This document shows positions 10,469 to 22,225 of a stretch of 41,439 bases of DNA, piece by piece (within the stretch, counting starts at the first letter, position 1; each line of letters opens with the position of its first letter). Position numbers and translations under genes: made by a program. The stretch comes from Dissophora ornata (taxonomy: Eukaryota; Mortierellomycota; Mortierellomycetes; Mortierellales; Mortierellaceae). Location: contig MU616731.1 in NCBI GenBank assembly GCA_025201705.1, forward strand, positions 1 to 41,439. The letters run 5' to 3'. The notes under the pieces were generated by a model. That model was not told the DNA's origin. It saw only the letters and a list, made by a program, of their open reading frames with translations, and did no database searches.

Positions 10469-13400
10469 ATGGCAGTCATGGCTACCTCCGCTGGGTCGAC
10501 AGCCGGGGGCCCTGGTGCTGCCATGACCGCGAGCCAGAGCACAGTGCCGAAATTGGAGGGCGCTAGCCAACGGTTGGATTATACCATCAAGTATTCACTC
10601 GATAAGTTTCAATACAGGACAGCGTTGTTCCTGGCAGAGAGGCTGCTTTCACAGACGCGTGGTCTTGGTCACTTCGAGGCAGAGCGAGAGTATGCACAAT
10701 ACCTGGTGGCGACGTGTCACTACAGGCAAGGGAAGCCAGAAATGGCATGGGCGATCCTTGAGGGCTGTACCTCCCTCAGGTGCCGCTATCTCTTTGCTCA
10801 GTGTTGTCTGGATTTGAGGCGCTATGTTGAGTGCATTGGTGTTCTGGAGTGGCTCCTTGAGGACACAGCCTTGATCAAGTGCCCTGCTACAGGTACGTCT
10901 GGTGTCTCCTCGTTGGATCTCTCATTCACAATTTCGATGGCTCTGCAGAGCTCAAAGTATTGATCCATTGTCCTTTCTAGACGTGATAACCAACCGAGGT
11001 ACAAATTCAGGAGAACCAGATCGGGCGTCTGTGCTGAATCTTTTGGGACACACTGCCAGGTATGCATCAAATAGATCATACAGTGGCATAGCATTCACAG
11101 ATCTGTTGCTGCTGGAAAAGGCATTTGATAATAATCTTGCGCCCCCCTTTTTTTGCTTTTCGTATTGCTCTAGGGCTCAGCAACGACACAAGTTGGCGGT
11201 CAAATACTTCAAGGAGGCGTTGGAGCTCAACCCGTTTTTATGGGAGGCATTTGAATGTCTATGCGAACTTGGTACGGATTACGATTAATAGCAAGGACCA
11301 TGGAGTGTGTCTAGGATTCATATAGGATGACCACTAATTCGCCACGCATCATTTTCTACTGATCTAGGAGCACCTCCAGATCCGAACACCATGTTTTCAC
11401 AGTTTGATTTCAGGATGACGAGCATCCTTCCAAGAACGTTCCAGCGCTCGAGGACAACCAATATGGAAACTTCTATGTTTTCGACCTCAAAGCATGATAC
11501 GATGCAGGATGAGAATGTCGAAAGTGCTTCAACAGATTCATCCAACATCTTCATTAACCCACTGACAAAGACAAGGTCTGGTTTTTTGCCTCCATTGCTA
11601 TCCACGGGCATATCGGCATTGGCACAGACAAATGAGTAAGTTGTGTGAGGGAGTTTGCGTCTCATCGATATTTGGAAACGAATCGTCACATATAGTTAAT
11701 GCCGCCACAGTCTCCCTACTGATTCAATGTCACTTCGTCCATTCCATGTAGTTCTGACAGCTACGGTGTTGAGAAAACGCCCACTCCGCTGGGGTCATCC
11801 AACAACCGCGAACTGTCTTTCGCTGCTACCAATACCACTACAGAATCGACAGAGAGAGTGCCTTTGAAAAGAGGCGCTGCTACCCACACCAGAAGACATT
11901 TCGAAAGAGCAAAGGTATGCGACGTTGGTTGCTGTGACTGATCACTAACATAGGCTGTTGCGGATCTGATAAATGACCATTTTTTCCTTCTTAACCCTCC
12001 AAATATAGTCAAACACATCATTACAAGCGCACGGATCTTCAGGAGGCATTACGAAGAGAGGGCTTGAAAGGAGTACTTCAATTACAAGTTTTGCAGCCTC
12101 TGGACTACTTCGTGGGGCCAAGGGAAGGGGTCAGCTGAAGCTAGGAGCAAGTTTCGGGTCAAAGAAGGACGCTGCCAGCAATGATGTAAATCTGGAATTC
12201 ATAATCGATATCATGTGTGGTTATGGTGGATTCAAATCAACTGACGCTCCTAAAAACGATTTGTTAGGATCGAGAACAAGCCAGGGAATTAGCGATACCT
12301 ATGCTACCATCACCAGGTACAGAGGTGGACCCATGGGCCGATGAAGAGGCCTTGCGAACAGTGGCAGATATTCTTAGGATCATGGCCAGGGCTTATGGTT
12401 TGATCTCAATAAGCAAGTTCAGCGAATCGTTGGCCGAGTTTGAGCGGTTACCGTTCGAGCATCTGCAAAGTGGATGGGTTCAATGTCAGATGGCAAAGTG
12501 CAAGTTTGAAATGCACGATCATTCATCGGTATGTTGGCGCTGCGACTTTGCACAGTTAACAGCCTTTTTATTTTTTTGCCAGTCGTATTGGTGTGGTAAC
12601 AGTAATGTGTCCTCTATTGATCTCTAGGCTGCCCAGCACTTTGAGCGAGCAAGGGAGTTGGAACCAAGCATCCAAAGGGACATGGAGATATACTCGACCT
12701 GCCTGTGGCACCTTCGGAAAGAGATGGTACTGTCAACACTGGCAAAGGAGCTCAAAGATGCGAACCACCTGTCGCCTCAGGCTTGGCTTGCGCTCGGAAA
12801 TGCGTACAGTTTGAAACATGAGAGTGAGCAGGCGTTGAAGTGTTTCCAGCGGGCTATTCAGCTGAACGATCGATTCGCATATGCCCATACGCTAGCTGGG
12901 TTGGAGTATATCGAGTTGGAAGAGTATGGCAAAGCACAGACAGAATTCCGAGCAGGGATGAGTATTGATCCCAGGCATTATCATGCATGGTAAGCAGACC
13001 GCGCAAGTCAATTCACTGGCAGCACCTTGGGATATGAGGGGATGTATTCGGCGATTAATCTTCTTGTGATATGGATATGTGTTAGGTACGGTATGAGTCG
13101 AGTGTATGACAAAATGGGCAAGCATGATCTCGCGCTGATCCACGCAAAGGAAGCCTACAAGCTTAGTCCGTCCAACAATGTACTGCTCTATCATGTGGGA
13201 ACAGTAAGTCTCTTTGTTTTTCTTTCTTCGATGGCTGTGTTTTTGTTTTTGTTGGATTTCGGTCTCGGCGGCCGATTTCCTCTATCGCAGCAAGATTTGA
13301 GCTTCTAGCAATAATATAGGATGATAAGCGATATGATCAAACTCAAATCTTCTTCTGCTTTATTGTAATCGGAACACTTAGATTCAACAAAAGATGAATA

Positions 13401-13756
13401 GGACCACGGAAGCATTGAGGACGTTCGAGGAAGCGATCAGTCTCAGTCCCGGCAACGTGGCAGCCCGATACCAGAAGGCGCTCATCCAGGCGGAGATTGG
13501 ACAATATGATGAAGCGCTCAGCGAGATAGAAGTAGTCAAAAAGATGACGCCGAACGAGCCCAATGTCTTTGTGCTGCAGGGCCGGGTGATGCTGAAGTTG
13601 GGTGACAATGAGCAGGCGTTGAAGTACTTTACGTGGGCATTAAACCTCGACAGCAAGTCGTCGCATGCGATCCGGGATCTGATCGAAAAGGTGCACCAGG
13701 ATTCTGACCACGACCAGGAGAGTTATGAGGTCAAGGTCGATACAGACCAGGATTAG
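10469..13756 (+). CDS. CDC27: Anaphase-promoting complex subunit CDC27 (APC3)
   Basis: Ten exons join in phase: 10469-10892, 10981-11059, 11174-11271, 11368-11635, 11752-11914, 12009-12185, 12268-12528, 12628-12989, 13086-13203, 13382-13756. The product is 774 residues. Residues 1-200 are the N-terminal TPR dimerisation half, closing with 'ALELNPFLWEAFECLCELG', a CDC27 hallmark. Residues of about 200-430 are a Ser/Thr-rich disordered linker with few hydrophobics, the region phosphorylated in other fungi. Residues of about 430-760 are a C-terminal TPR superhelix, including 'AWLALGNAYSLKHESEQAL' and 'AWYGMSRVYDKMGKHDLAL'. The tail is acidic. CDC27 is a core TPR scaffold of the APC/C ubiquitin ligase, where it binds the IR tail of Cdc20/Cdh1 and Apc10. 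Length matches the family. It diverges from AIM24. Confidence 0.93.
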
Positions 13757-15113
13757 ATCGTGTGCTCATTTATGTTTTTCACACATCGATCCTGCCACGC
13801 TTTTTTGTTGTTTGCCCATTTTTTTTTAAAGTTGTACACGAGGCACAAAAAAGGCATGTGAAGAAAAGACGGAGGCGTAGTAGCACCAGCACATTGGAAA
13901 CCGAGTCGGAATGTTGGATAATCCATTCTGTACATGTACTGTACTTTACAACTGTAAAATATAATTACTGATCGTAACGATTCGGAACAAGATGCTCGCG
14001 TGGCGAGGACTGCGAACGCGTCCCATCTTGGAGATTTGAGGTCGCACAAAAACATGGACTATTCAAACACTGGGAAAAGCAAACATGTCTGGCGTAATCC
14101 TTTCATCTTTTTTTATTGCCTCAATGATGCATGGAGGAGGACAAGATCTGGTCTTATAGCCGCCGCTCAGACTCGAAAATGACATAATAAATCAGCGCGC
14201 ATTCATAGTAATCTGGGAGGATGGAGGACCAGGAGAGGTTCGTTGCAGTGTTTTTTTTTATTTTTGTAAGAGGTTCGTTGTGGTGTGCATGCATGTTCTG
14301 CAAGAACATCTTGTGTTCCCATCTAAAACAGCCGTCACGCCAAAGCTGCAGATTCAATTGAAACAGAGTATTCAGTAAACTATTTGAAGATAGGAACTAT
14401 ACGCTCCCATATGACGATGGGGAGAAGAGGAAAGGAGGAGGGAGGGGGGAGAAAGAGGAGGAAGCAGACAACAAAGCGTGAAAATCAGTTGTAGGCTCTG
14501 CTCATTTGCTGAAGACAAGCGATGCCAATGGATATGACAGCGAATGAAAAGGGTCCGATTGTCCTTCATCCTACATGCTGACATACAGCCCTGGCAAGAA
14601 AGCAGCACAGAGCAGGACGCGTTCTTAAACAGGGAGAAAGCAAGGATGACCCTTGGCGTCCTCTTGCAGCTTTGCATTTTGCAAAAATGCCTCGCTCCTG
14701 AGTTGGATAGAGGCAGTAAGAGAAGTCCAAGTGCGAAAATGGGTGGTTTCTTTGAGCTGCTTTTCTTGTCTCGAGACTCCTTTTCGATACAGTCATGCGA
14801 GCATAGCGACAACAGTAATGTGCGGTGTTGTCATGGATCTTGCTGGTATGCTAAAGGGGACAAAGGGGACAAAGCGGAGGGGGCAGAGGACGGGGAGAGG
14901 GACTCATTGTGGTGCATGTCTGTCCGTCCATCCCACAATCCCATAGGTTTGCCAGGCAGGGCCTAGGATGGATCGATTTTCCTATGATAGGCAATTGTTG
15001 CTCCCCACAACAAAGTATAATAATCGCTTTCTGCTGTAGTCATCTCAACCTTGTTTTCGATCCCGAGGTTTTCGTCTCCGATTCCGAACCGTCTCAGCCC
15101 TCTTCTACTGAGG
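13757..15113. other. Intergenic region between CDC27 and the kinase gene
   Basis: Holds the CDC27 3' flank, with T-rich stretches and an AAAATATAATTA segment near 13955 that may serve polyadenylation, then the upstream region of the kinase gene. Frames of up to 146 codons on either strand near 14372-14966 are low-complexity or overlap each other and show no family resemblance. Confidence 0.5.
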
Positions 15114-15120
15114 TATAAAA
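15114..15120 (+). promoter_or_regulatory. TATA box (TATAAAA) upstream of the kinase gene
   Basis: A consensus TATAAAA lies 438 bp before the proposed start codon and just ahead of a long pyrimidine-rich leader. It argues against using the in-frame ATG at 15051, which lies upstream of it. Confidence 0.55.
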
Positions 15121-15557
15121 CGATCGCCTGCCCACTCCACTTCCTGCTTCTTCACCTCTTTGTTTGCTTTCTCTTCGTTATTTTGCTGTTTTGTATTTTG
15201 CTCTGTGTTCCATCTGCCCAGGTTTTCTTCGGATCTATCGTTTCGAGCTACATCGCCTTTTCTTCTGCCCAACCCGTGTTTATCGCTTGCCCCTCTGCGC
15301 TCGCCACTCTCTACTCTCCACTCTCTCGTCTCACAAACACGCAAACACGCTACCGCTTATGCATTCTTTGTTCCCAACCAGATCCGCTTTTCCTCGCCAT
15401 CTTTCAGCCCAAACACCTGTTTCTTTATAAATCACTCGTATCAGCACACACTCCCCCCATTTTCGCTTCCCTGGTCAATCAAATTGCGTTGTTGCTCCCA
15501 ACCCAACCCAACCCAACCCAGCCCAGTCTTCAATACTCCTCGATTTTGTTATATCCG
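15121..15557 (+). other. Long pyrimidine-rich leader with upstream ATGs
   Basis: The roughly 400 bp between the TATA box and the kinase ATG are strongly C/T-biased on the plus strand, as in fungal leaders of highly transcribed genes. They contain a (CCCAA)n run at 15497-15520 and upstream ATGs at 15160, 15164 and 15360 that open short frames. A 5'UTR intron is possible but I could not fix one. Confidence 0.5.
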
Positions 15558-17320
15558 ATGGCCGCTATGTCCATATCAATCACTGCCACCTTATATAACC
15601 CTGACGCTGCCGTCAAGTACGATCTGATTTCGCCCTCTCCACTCTACTTTCCTTCGAAATCAAGCGCCAGCACAGACCACAGCAGCAACCCTCTCCGGAA
15701 AGCAATCCTTCAGCAACGCCTTCACATGGGTCCTCCACACCGCATCCCTACCCCCCAGGGGCGTCTGCACCACCACCACCACCACCACAACCCTCTTCTG
15801 CACCAGATCCAGGGCCACTCCCACAAGAAGACACAGTCGACACAGCTTGCAGGCAAGCTGGAAGACATCATGTCCAACCCCTTGTTGATTGCGCCACTTA
15901 AAAAGTCGGAGACTGCGACGGCAGCGTGCCAGCCGTATGTCTACACGGCGCCATGCGAACACCACCCCTCGAAAGGCCAGACAGACTATCTCGTCAACGA
16001 CATGTTCCCCAAGCTCAAAGTAAGTTTCTCATAGTTCTCGCTGTGGTCAATGGGGATGGATCAGCCCGACGGAACGGGCGATTGCGCTGAAATAGATAGG
16101 ACTGCACGTTTCCAAAAGAGGACATGTTGTTTTGCGGGGAAAGATTTTCTTGTTTGCTGGCGTGTGATGGCGAGTGTCTGCTCTGGACTGGGTTTATCGC
16201 GATAGTTAATTTCTCGTGTCGCAGACATGAGACACGCAGACACATGTGTAGATAGCGATCGCACCCAGTGACCAATGCTTATTCAGAGTTTAAGGGGCCA
16301 TTTCTCCAAGAAAAGAGAAATGCCCACGGCAGCTACGCACAAGCCAGCCTAGCAACACATCACCTTGCATCCACCGCCCCTTCTAACCACTGTCCCTGCT
16401 CCTCGATTTTTCTTCCTCTGCAGCATGATCTGTCTACCATCGAGTTCGGCATCCGCATTGCCGATTTCATGCCCCTGGCCTTCAAGACCGTACCCGTCGC
16501 CGGCCTGGCTGAGAAGGAGCTCCAACTCTTGCACGACCTCGGCGACCTGCCCAATGTGATCCAGCTCCAGGACTCGTTCGTCAACGACAACGGCGACACA
16601 GTACTTGTCCTGCCCATGCTCAAGAAGTTTGACTGCCATGTCGTCAACAAGAGTCTGTGCTCCGTCCGCAAGACTGCCAAACAGATCCTCACCGGTCTGG
16701 CTGCTGTCCATGCCAAGAACATTGTCCACCTCGACATCAACCCGTCCAACCTCATGGTCACCCATGCCAAGAAGGACGTTGTCATCATCGACTTTGGTCT
16801 CTCCATGACCGTCGACCGCACCTGCAAGGACTCCAAGCCCCAGGTCCCTGCATGCGGAACCACCGGCTACATTGCCCCTGAGGTCCTGAACCCTCACTTT
16901 TATGAGACCCAGGACCCCACTCTCGCAGATCTCTACTCCCTCGGCATCGTTCTTGGACAGATGCTCGAGCCCTATATCCCCGACTGCGACCTGCATTACT
17001 TTGGTTCAAAATATCTCGCTCTTGAGAACACGAACCAGACGGTCGCGCACTTGAAGGAGTTTATCGCCCAGGGAGCGCACTACCCTCGCGTTTTGGTTCA
17101 GGCTGCTGATCTTCTCCGATGCATGATTGAGGAGAACCCTAAGGACCGCAAGTCTGCGCAAGAGCTGCTCGAGACTCACCCTTTCCTTACTACGTGCCCT
17201 GAGACGACTCCCAACGCGACCTTGATGTTGTGCGACTGGCTGTGCCGTGTCCAGGAGATTAAGTACCAGAAGTACCTGCTTCAGGAACAGAGAGGATGCG
17301 AGATCTACCGCTACCGTTAA
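15558..17320 (+). CDS. Serine/threonine protein kinase, Cdc7-like
   Basis: Two exons (15558-16019 and 16424-17320), phase 0, 452 residues. The N-terminal 150 residues are Ser/Pro/His-rich and likely disordered, with a run of seven His. The kinase domain starts near residue 155. It has 'AFKTV' with the ATP-binding Lys175, a following Glu in 'EKEL', the catalytic loop 'HLDINPSNLMV' (Asp258, Asn263; HLD instead of HRD), 'DFG' at 277-279 and 'CGTTGYIAPEVL'. The activation segment and 'MIEENPKDRKSAQELLETHPF' are closest to Cdc7/DDK-type kinases as I recall them. There is no glycine-rich loop of normal form before Lys175. Because family-defining inserts were not checked, treat Cdc7 as a resemblance, not an orthology call. 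Exon 2 codons end mostly in C or G, more than in neighbouring genes, suggesting high expression. Confidence 0.8.
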
Positions 17321-17762
17321 TCATTTTCTATTCCCCACCCACCTGTGTATAGTCTATATCCCTTTTTTGTTGTACTTTAGCCCCCCACTGCATGTTTGTA
17401 AAAATTGTCACATTAGAACCCCCCACCCATTATTAAAAAGAGGGAAAAGAAAACACTGTTTGCAATGGCATCTTGCTGAGTAGCTGATGGATCCCTGTGC
17501 GTCCAAATGTGGCAGTCAATGTTTGGGCGACGATCACGCAATAGTCGCTCATCGATTTTTTGATCCAACTTTGATGGCCAATGTCGTACCCCGAAAACTG
17601 TGCGCGAGTCTGATTCGCTACTACCCGACTTGCCATTCTTTTTATTCCTCTCCCACAGCGCTCGTTCCCTCTCTTCCTCTTCCCCCTCCCCCTGTCTCCT
17701 TTCCTTTCCTTTCCTTTCTTTCTTTGGCAACACCATCCTCGCTCATTTCCTTTCTAATACCC
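17321..17762. other. Kinase 3' flank and SQR promoter/leader
   Basis: No gene is seen. Before the SQR start the plus strand is a dense pyrimidine tract with a (CTTTC)n-type run near 17697-17720, typical of a fungal core promoter or leader. No clear TATA box. Confidence 0.5.
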
Positions 17763-19970
17763 ATGGTTCCCGCAGTTTTCTCACCTCTCAGCTCTGTGGC
17801 TCGCAGGAGCGCCACAGCATCCTCGGCCTTCCAGTCCCGCCGATTCCTTGCCCAGGTGGTCGGTTCCGCCTCGAAGAGCCAGGAGCAGAGCAGGCCTTCC
17901 AGCTACAAAGTCGTTGTCGTCGGTAAGAGGCAAACATCTTTCGTAACAACAGCTAGGATCTAGCAAAGGAGGACAGCACCAAGAAGGACATCACCAACTA
18001 CTCACGACCGCATACCTCCTGATCTAATCATATTTATTTTCAAATTTGTAATAGGTGGTGGATCTGCTGGACTTTCTGTTGCTTCCACACTCTCAGAGAA
18101 CCTCGGAAACAAGGCTGTCGCTGTTGTCGAGCCCTCCGATGTCCACTATGTAAGACCCGAAAAATGAGAATAATAATATACGGTTATCGCAATCGCAAGG
18201 GGAGGGGGGGAGTGTGACGATGTAAAAGAGGCCTGAGAAAATCTACTAAACTAATGCTGTATTCTATCTTTTGCGTTATTACAAATTATTTTTAATCACG
18301 GTGCGCAGTATCAACCTCTGTGGACATTTGTCGGCGCAGGACTCAAGACATTCGACGAGTCAAAGATGGCGATGAGCGAGGTTATGCCCGAGAAGGCTCA
18401 GTGGATCAAGGACTCTGTTACATCGTTCAATCCTAAGCAGAACACAATCACCCTCGCCAACGGAGAGTCGGTAAGATAGAGTCAGTACATCGGGAGATCC
18501 GGGATAAAGAGGGTGGAAAGAAAAAGAAAAAAGAAAAAATCACACAAGGTTGAAGTGCAGACGGAGACCATGGATTGGACCATCGGAAGCGGGAACAGGG
18601 CACGACCCTTCCGGATATGGGCGAGAACGGTGGAACCAAATAATTCAGAGTTTTATCATGCCTCTCACTCACCATCCACCGATTATTTTATCCTCCCGTC
18701 GTTTAGATTTCGTATGACTATCTGGTTGTTGCTGCTGGAGTAAGTTTTCTGCCGATACTAATTTTCTTTCACTCGTGAGCCCTGATGATATCGGGTGAAG
18801 TCTGACGGACTGGAAGCTGAAGTGGCGTCCTAATCAAATCCCCTGAAAATTCAAATGAAACAGATCCAGGTCAACTGGGGAAAGATCAAGAACTTGCCCG
18901 CGACGTTGGGCAAGAACGGTGTCACCTCCAACTACTCCCCTGACTCTGTCGAAAAGACAGACGAGTTCATCAAGGCCTTCAAGGGTGGCAACGCTCTCTT
19001 TACCATGCCCTCGACTCCAATCAAGTGCGCAGGAGCCCCCCAAAAGATTATGTACCTGGCCGAGGAGCAATGGCGCAAGGCTGGTATCCGGTCCAAGACT
19101 GATATCAAGTACTTCACAGGATTGGGCAAGATCTTTGCGATCGACAAGTACGCGAATGAACTTCTGAAGGTCTGCAAGAGCCGTGATTTGAACGTCAACT
19201 ATTTCACGGATTTGGCCGAGATCAAGCCCGAGACCAAGGAGGCAGTCTTCAATGTGTTGGGAGGAGAGCAAAAGGGAACGCAATTGACTTTGCCATATGA
19301 CTTTTTGCACGTTACGCCACCTATGGGCGCACCCGAGTTTATCAAATCGTCGGAGCTGTCAAATGCCGATGGGTGGGTCGATGTGAACAAGGAGACGTTG
19401 CGTCACAACAAGTTTGAGAATGTGTATGCTCTCGGTGACTGCTCAAGTCTCCCAACCTCAAAAACGGCTGCGGCCATCACAGCCCAGAGCGCGGTTTTGA
19501 AGAACAACTTGTTGGGCGATATTTTCGGCGACAAGCAGGTTGAAAAGTACGATGGATACACCAGCTGCCCGGTAAGTCACAAACAACGAAGATCTGAAGA
19601 GACACTGGCGGCATTGGGTGGGATACGTTTCGCTGACATCATATTTGTTTTTCATGAATTTTTTGTGTTTACAGCTCATCACTGGATCTGACAAGTTGAT
19701 CTTGGCAGAGTTCAGCGGTTACACTGGTCAGCCTCAGGAAACCTTCCCTTTTGACCAGTCTAAGGAGCGCTTCTCGACCTACCTTTTGACCAAGGAGGTA
19801 AGAGTGGAATCATCAAGCGGGATACTAAGAAATGTGGTGCCACGATCCAAGGCGCTAATCGTTTTTTTTGTTTGCAAATACAGGTCATCCCTGAGATCTA
19901 CTGGAAGTCCATGCTCAAGGGCAACTGGGACGGTCCTGCCAAATTCCGCAAGCTCTTTGGATCTGCTTAA
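17763..19970 (+). CDS. HMT2: Sulfide:quinone oxidoreductase, mitochondrial
   Basis: Seven exons: 17763-17922, 18055-18149, 18309-18470, 18707-18739, 18864-19571, 19675-19797, 19884-19970. Phases agree and give 455 residues, normal for eukaryotic type II SQR. Residues 1 to about 40 are Arg/Ser/Ala-rich, a mitochondrial presequence. FAD-binding 'VVVVGGGSAGLSVA' spans the first intron at about residues 50-63. The redox cysteines are visible: Cys205 in 'IKCAGAPQK' and Cys385 in 'YTSCP', matching the pair that forms the persulfide in the human enzyme. 'YALGDCSSLPTSKTAAA' is the second FAD contact. The enzyme oxidises H2S at the inner membrane, passes electrons to ubiquinone and yields a persulfide or polysulfide. 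In fission yeast the orthologue is hmt2. MET2, another sulfide-related gene, lies 2.3 kb downstream. Confidence 0.95.
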
Positions 19971-20165
19971 AAAGCATAGCAATAGTCCATTTTTCATTCT
20001 CCGTTATTGCCGTGTTGAGGCAAGCCTTACCAAGGATAGGCACTCAGTCTTATTAAAAAAGAATCTACACGTCAATCCTCGTGCGCTCAATGCGTTGACG
20101 AAATATAGAGTAGCGCAGGCAACCGGACAACATCACCCCCCTCCTCCTCCCATCAATATGGACCC

Positions 20166-21464
20166 ATGTGTCGTAAACATTCTGAAAGCAGTGGCTCTGG
20201 TGGCAGCGACTCGAGTGGTATTGGAAAAATAATGGCATCGGCTATCGAAGATTGGACCAAACAGATAGAGGAGCTTAATGAGGATGCCATTGACGTTCTC
20301 AAGAATCGTGGGATGAGGCAAACTAATCGCAGTACTAAATAAGCGTAAGCACAGTCTATGATGTGCTACTGCGCGACATCCAATTGTACGCTGGTATGCC
20401 TGACCGACTAATCGATTGGGCGCGTCTCAAGTGTTAGCGGTATTTCAAGCCCAATGCTGACAACAACTTGTCCGTAGACATGCCCATGTTCGACTGTGCC
20501 CTGGAGTAAGCATAGTCTTTCTATACAAAAGACAATCACCGCCAATGGTTGATTGCTCTGCAGACTGCATTTTGACCCTTCTCTTTGTACCTGCTGCTGT
20601 ATGGCATATATGGAAGCAGCCGATCATTAGGGCCCCAGACTTGTGATTTATAATGCTTATCTTACCATCTGCTACGAATCGCTCTCCATGTAGTCTGCCA
20701 TTGAAATTCAATGGGGTTTGCTTTCCTGCTCTTATCTTGGAACTAGGCTTCCGATTAATTTCCAGAGAAGATTTACTACTCGGCCACACCACAGCGGATC
20801 TGTGCCTATGAAGAGAAATACTTTGACGGCAGCAAAGAGTTCATCATGTGCGAAGACTACTAGAAGGCTGCAAAGACCTTCTAGATCCTTGTTTACTTCT
20901 GACACACTAAAGGTTGGGCGTACTGACGGTGATTCTACGTCAACTACAGTTGTGACAGAAACCATAGCCGAAGGACGCGATATCTCGTCACCGTTAGTTT
21001 CGGGGTCCGTGGTGACCGGGGGGATGGATGGGATCGAAAACACGACCCCTGTAGTGGGGGAAGTTCTGAACGGACCAGAGCGGGACGAACACGTACATTA
21101 AGACAACGCGTCTTAGATTAACCACCAATGAGTCGACCGACAGACGAGTGGAGCGGTCAAGCTGAAGAAGTCCTTTGACAAACTCTAGCGCGAGTTTGCT
21201 TAGTCCTAGAGTGGGATTCAAGCTCTGCAATGGCGGCTGCAGGAGCAACATCGACTGACAGAGGCCCTGATGGCAAGACTGGAGGAGCAACTGAGGGAGC
21301 AGAATAGGCTGTTGCAGGAACAGGGTAAGGATTTGCAGATGAATCTGGCGGCGACACTGATTGCATTCTCAACGTCGGTTATGACCACGATCACATCCAC
21401 GTCCACGTCCACGATAGCGACAACAGCGGATTCTCCATATATATCTGATAGGAAATCCATCTGA
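20166..21464 (+). pseudogene. Decayed gene of unknown family with many in-frame TAG stops
   Basis: Fragments of coding character follow one another on the plus strand. A short Ser/Gly-rich frame occupies 20166-20342, starting MCRKHSESSG. Then come about 30 codons at 20345-20434 containing 'DVLLRDIQLYAGMPDRLIDW', a probable intron at about 20504-20562, and stretches at 20563-20750 and 20771-20899. The last part is a Gln/Leu/Glu-rich coiled coil and Thr/Ser-rich end at 21213-21464 ('LEEQLREQNRLLQEQ'). These frames are interrupted by TAG at 20435, 20628, 20691, 20861, 20882, 21186, 21201 and 21207, and by at least one frame change. I do not recognise the family. A repetitive or transposon-associated gene is possible. 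It is certainly not translatable as it stands. Confidence 0.5.
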
Positions 21465-22225
21465 ATTACAACAGTTATCATCTGAACAACAATGGCCGAT
21501 ATGCGTTGAGTGCGCTCGAAGGCGCCTGCACAGGGAATAATATGCTCTAATCAGCGATAGCGAAGAGGAGGAAAAGGGGGAAGAAGAAGAGGAGAGAATT
21601 GAATCCAGACTGAATCCGGACTGATAGCTTTCGATGTGTCTCGTAGTATTTCCTACAAATCTTGCACCAGTGAAGGCCTTGTTTCGTGATCTGACGCGTC
21701 TGCAAGCATATTGTTCGTACTCTTTTCCTTTTCGAGGCGACTAGAAGGCATTGCCTTTTCACCATTCCACTCTTCACCCCGTACTAATGACCCGTCACTG
21801 TCACGCCAGGGAGTTCTTACAGCATAATAGTCCGATCACGCCATGGCCAACCATATTCAGGTCCTGGTGCCAGACAGCCACAACTATCTCATCCAAGCAA
21901 GCACTCTGGTCGAATCTCCCGGCACCTGCTGGGCGACTCACCACTATTGGCGCTGGTCGGCTTATGAAAATGGTCTGCAATAGCGGCATTGTCCACTAAA
22001 AAGGCACATGCCTGTATGTGCGAGTGCTGTGTCATCACAATGCAAACAAAGAACACCCAGAGATATTGCAAAACCCACCATCATATCATATCTAAAAAAT
22101 CATACGCCAGCCCCATGCTCGTGCAGCATTTATATGGGATATTTTCATATCTATGAGTGTTCTAAGTGTTCTAAGGAGACATCGAGAATCGAAAATACAT
22201 GGATGCAAGGGTGTACGTGCATTAT
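21465..22225. other. Intergenic region, MET2 3' flank
   Basis: No supported gene. Short frames on both strands are without motifs. Includes a purine-rich run near 21563-21600. Confidence 0.45.

Noticed and set aside
14372..14966. Frames of 140-146 codons on both strands
   Set aside because: Low-complexity Ser/Leu/Cys-rich translations that overlap one another; no family resemblance.
15051..15557. Upstream extension of the kinase reading frame to an ATG at 15051
   Set aside because: It starts before the TATA box, is hydrophobic and low-complexity, and reflects the C/T-rich leader; the ATG at 15558 fits better.
16349..16996. 215-codon minus-strand frame across the kinase exon
   Set aside because: An antisense shadow caused by the strong third-position C/G bias of the kinase; no motifs.
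20345..21464. TAG reassigned as a sense codon
   Set aside because: Several intact genes here (F-box neighbour AIM24, CDC27, arrestin, four-TM gene) terminate normally at TAG, so mutational decay is simpler.
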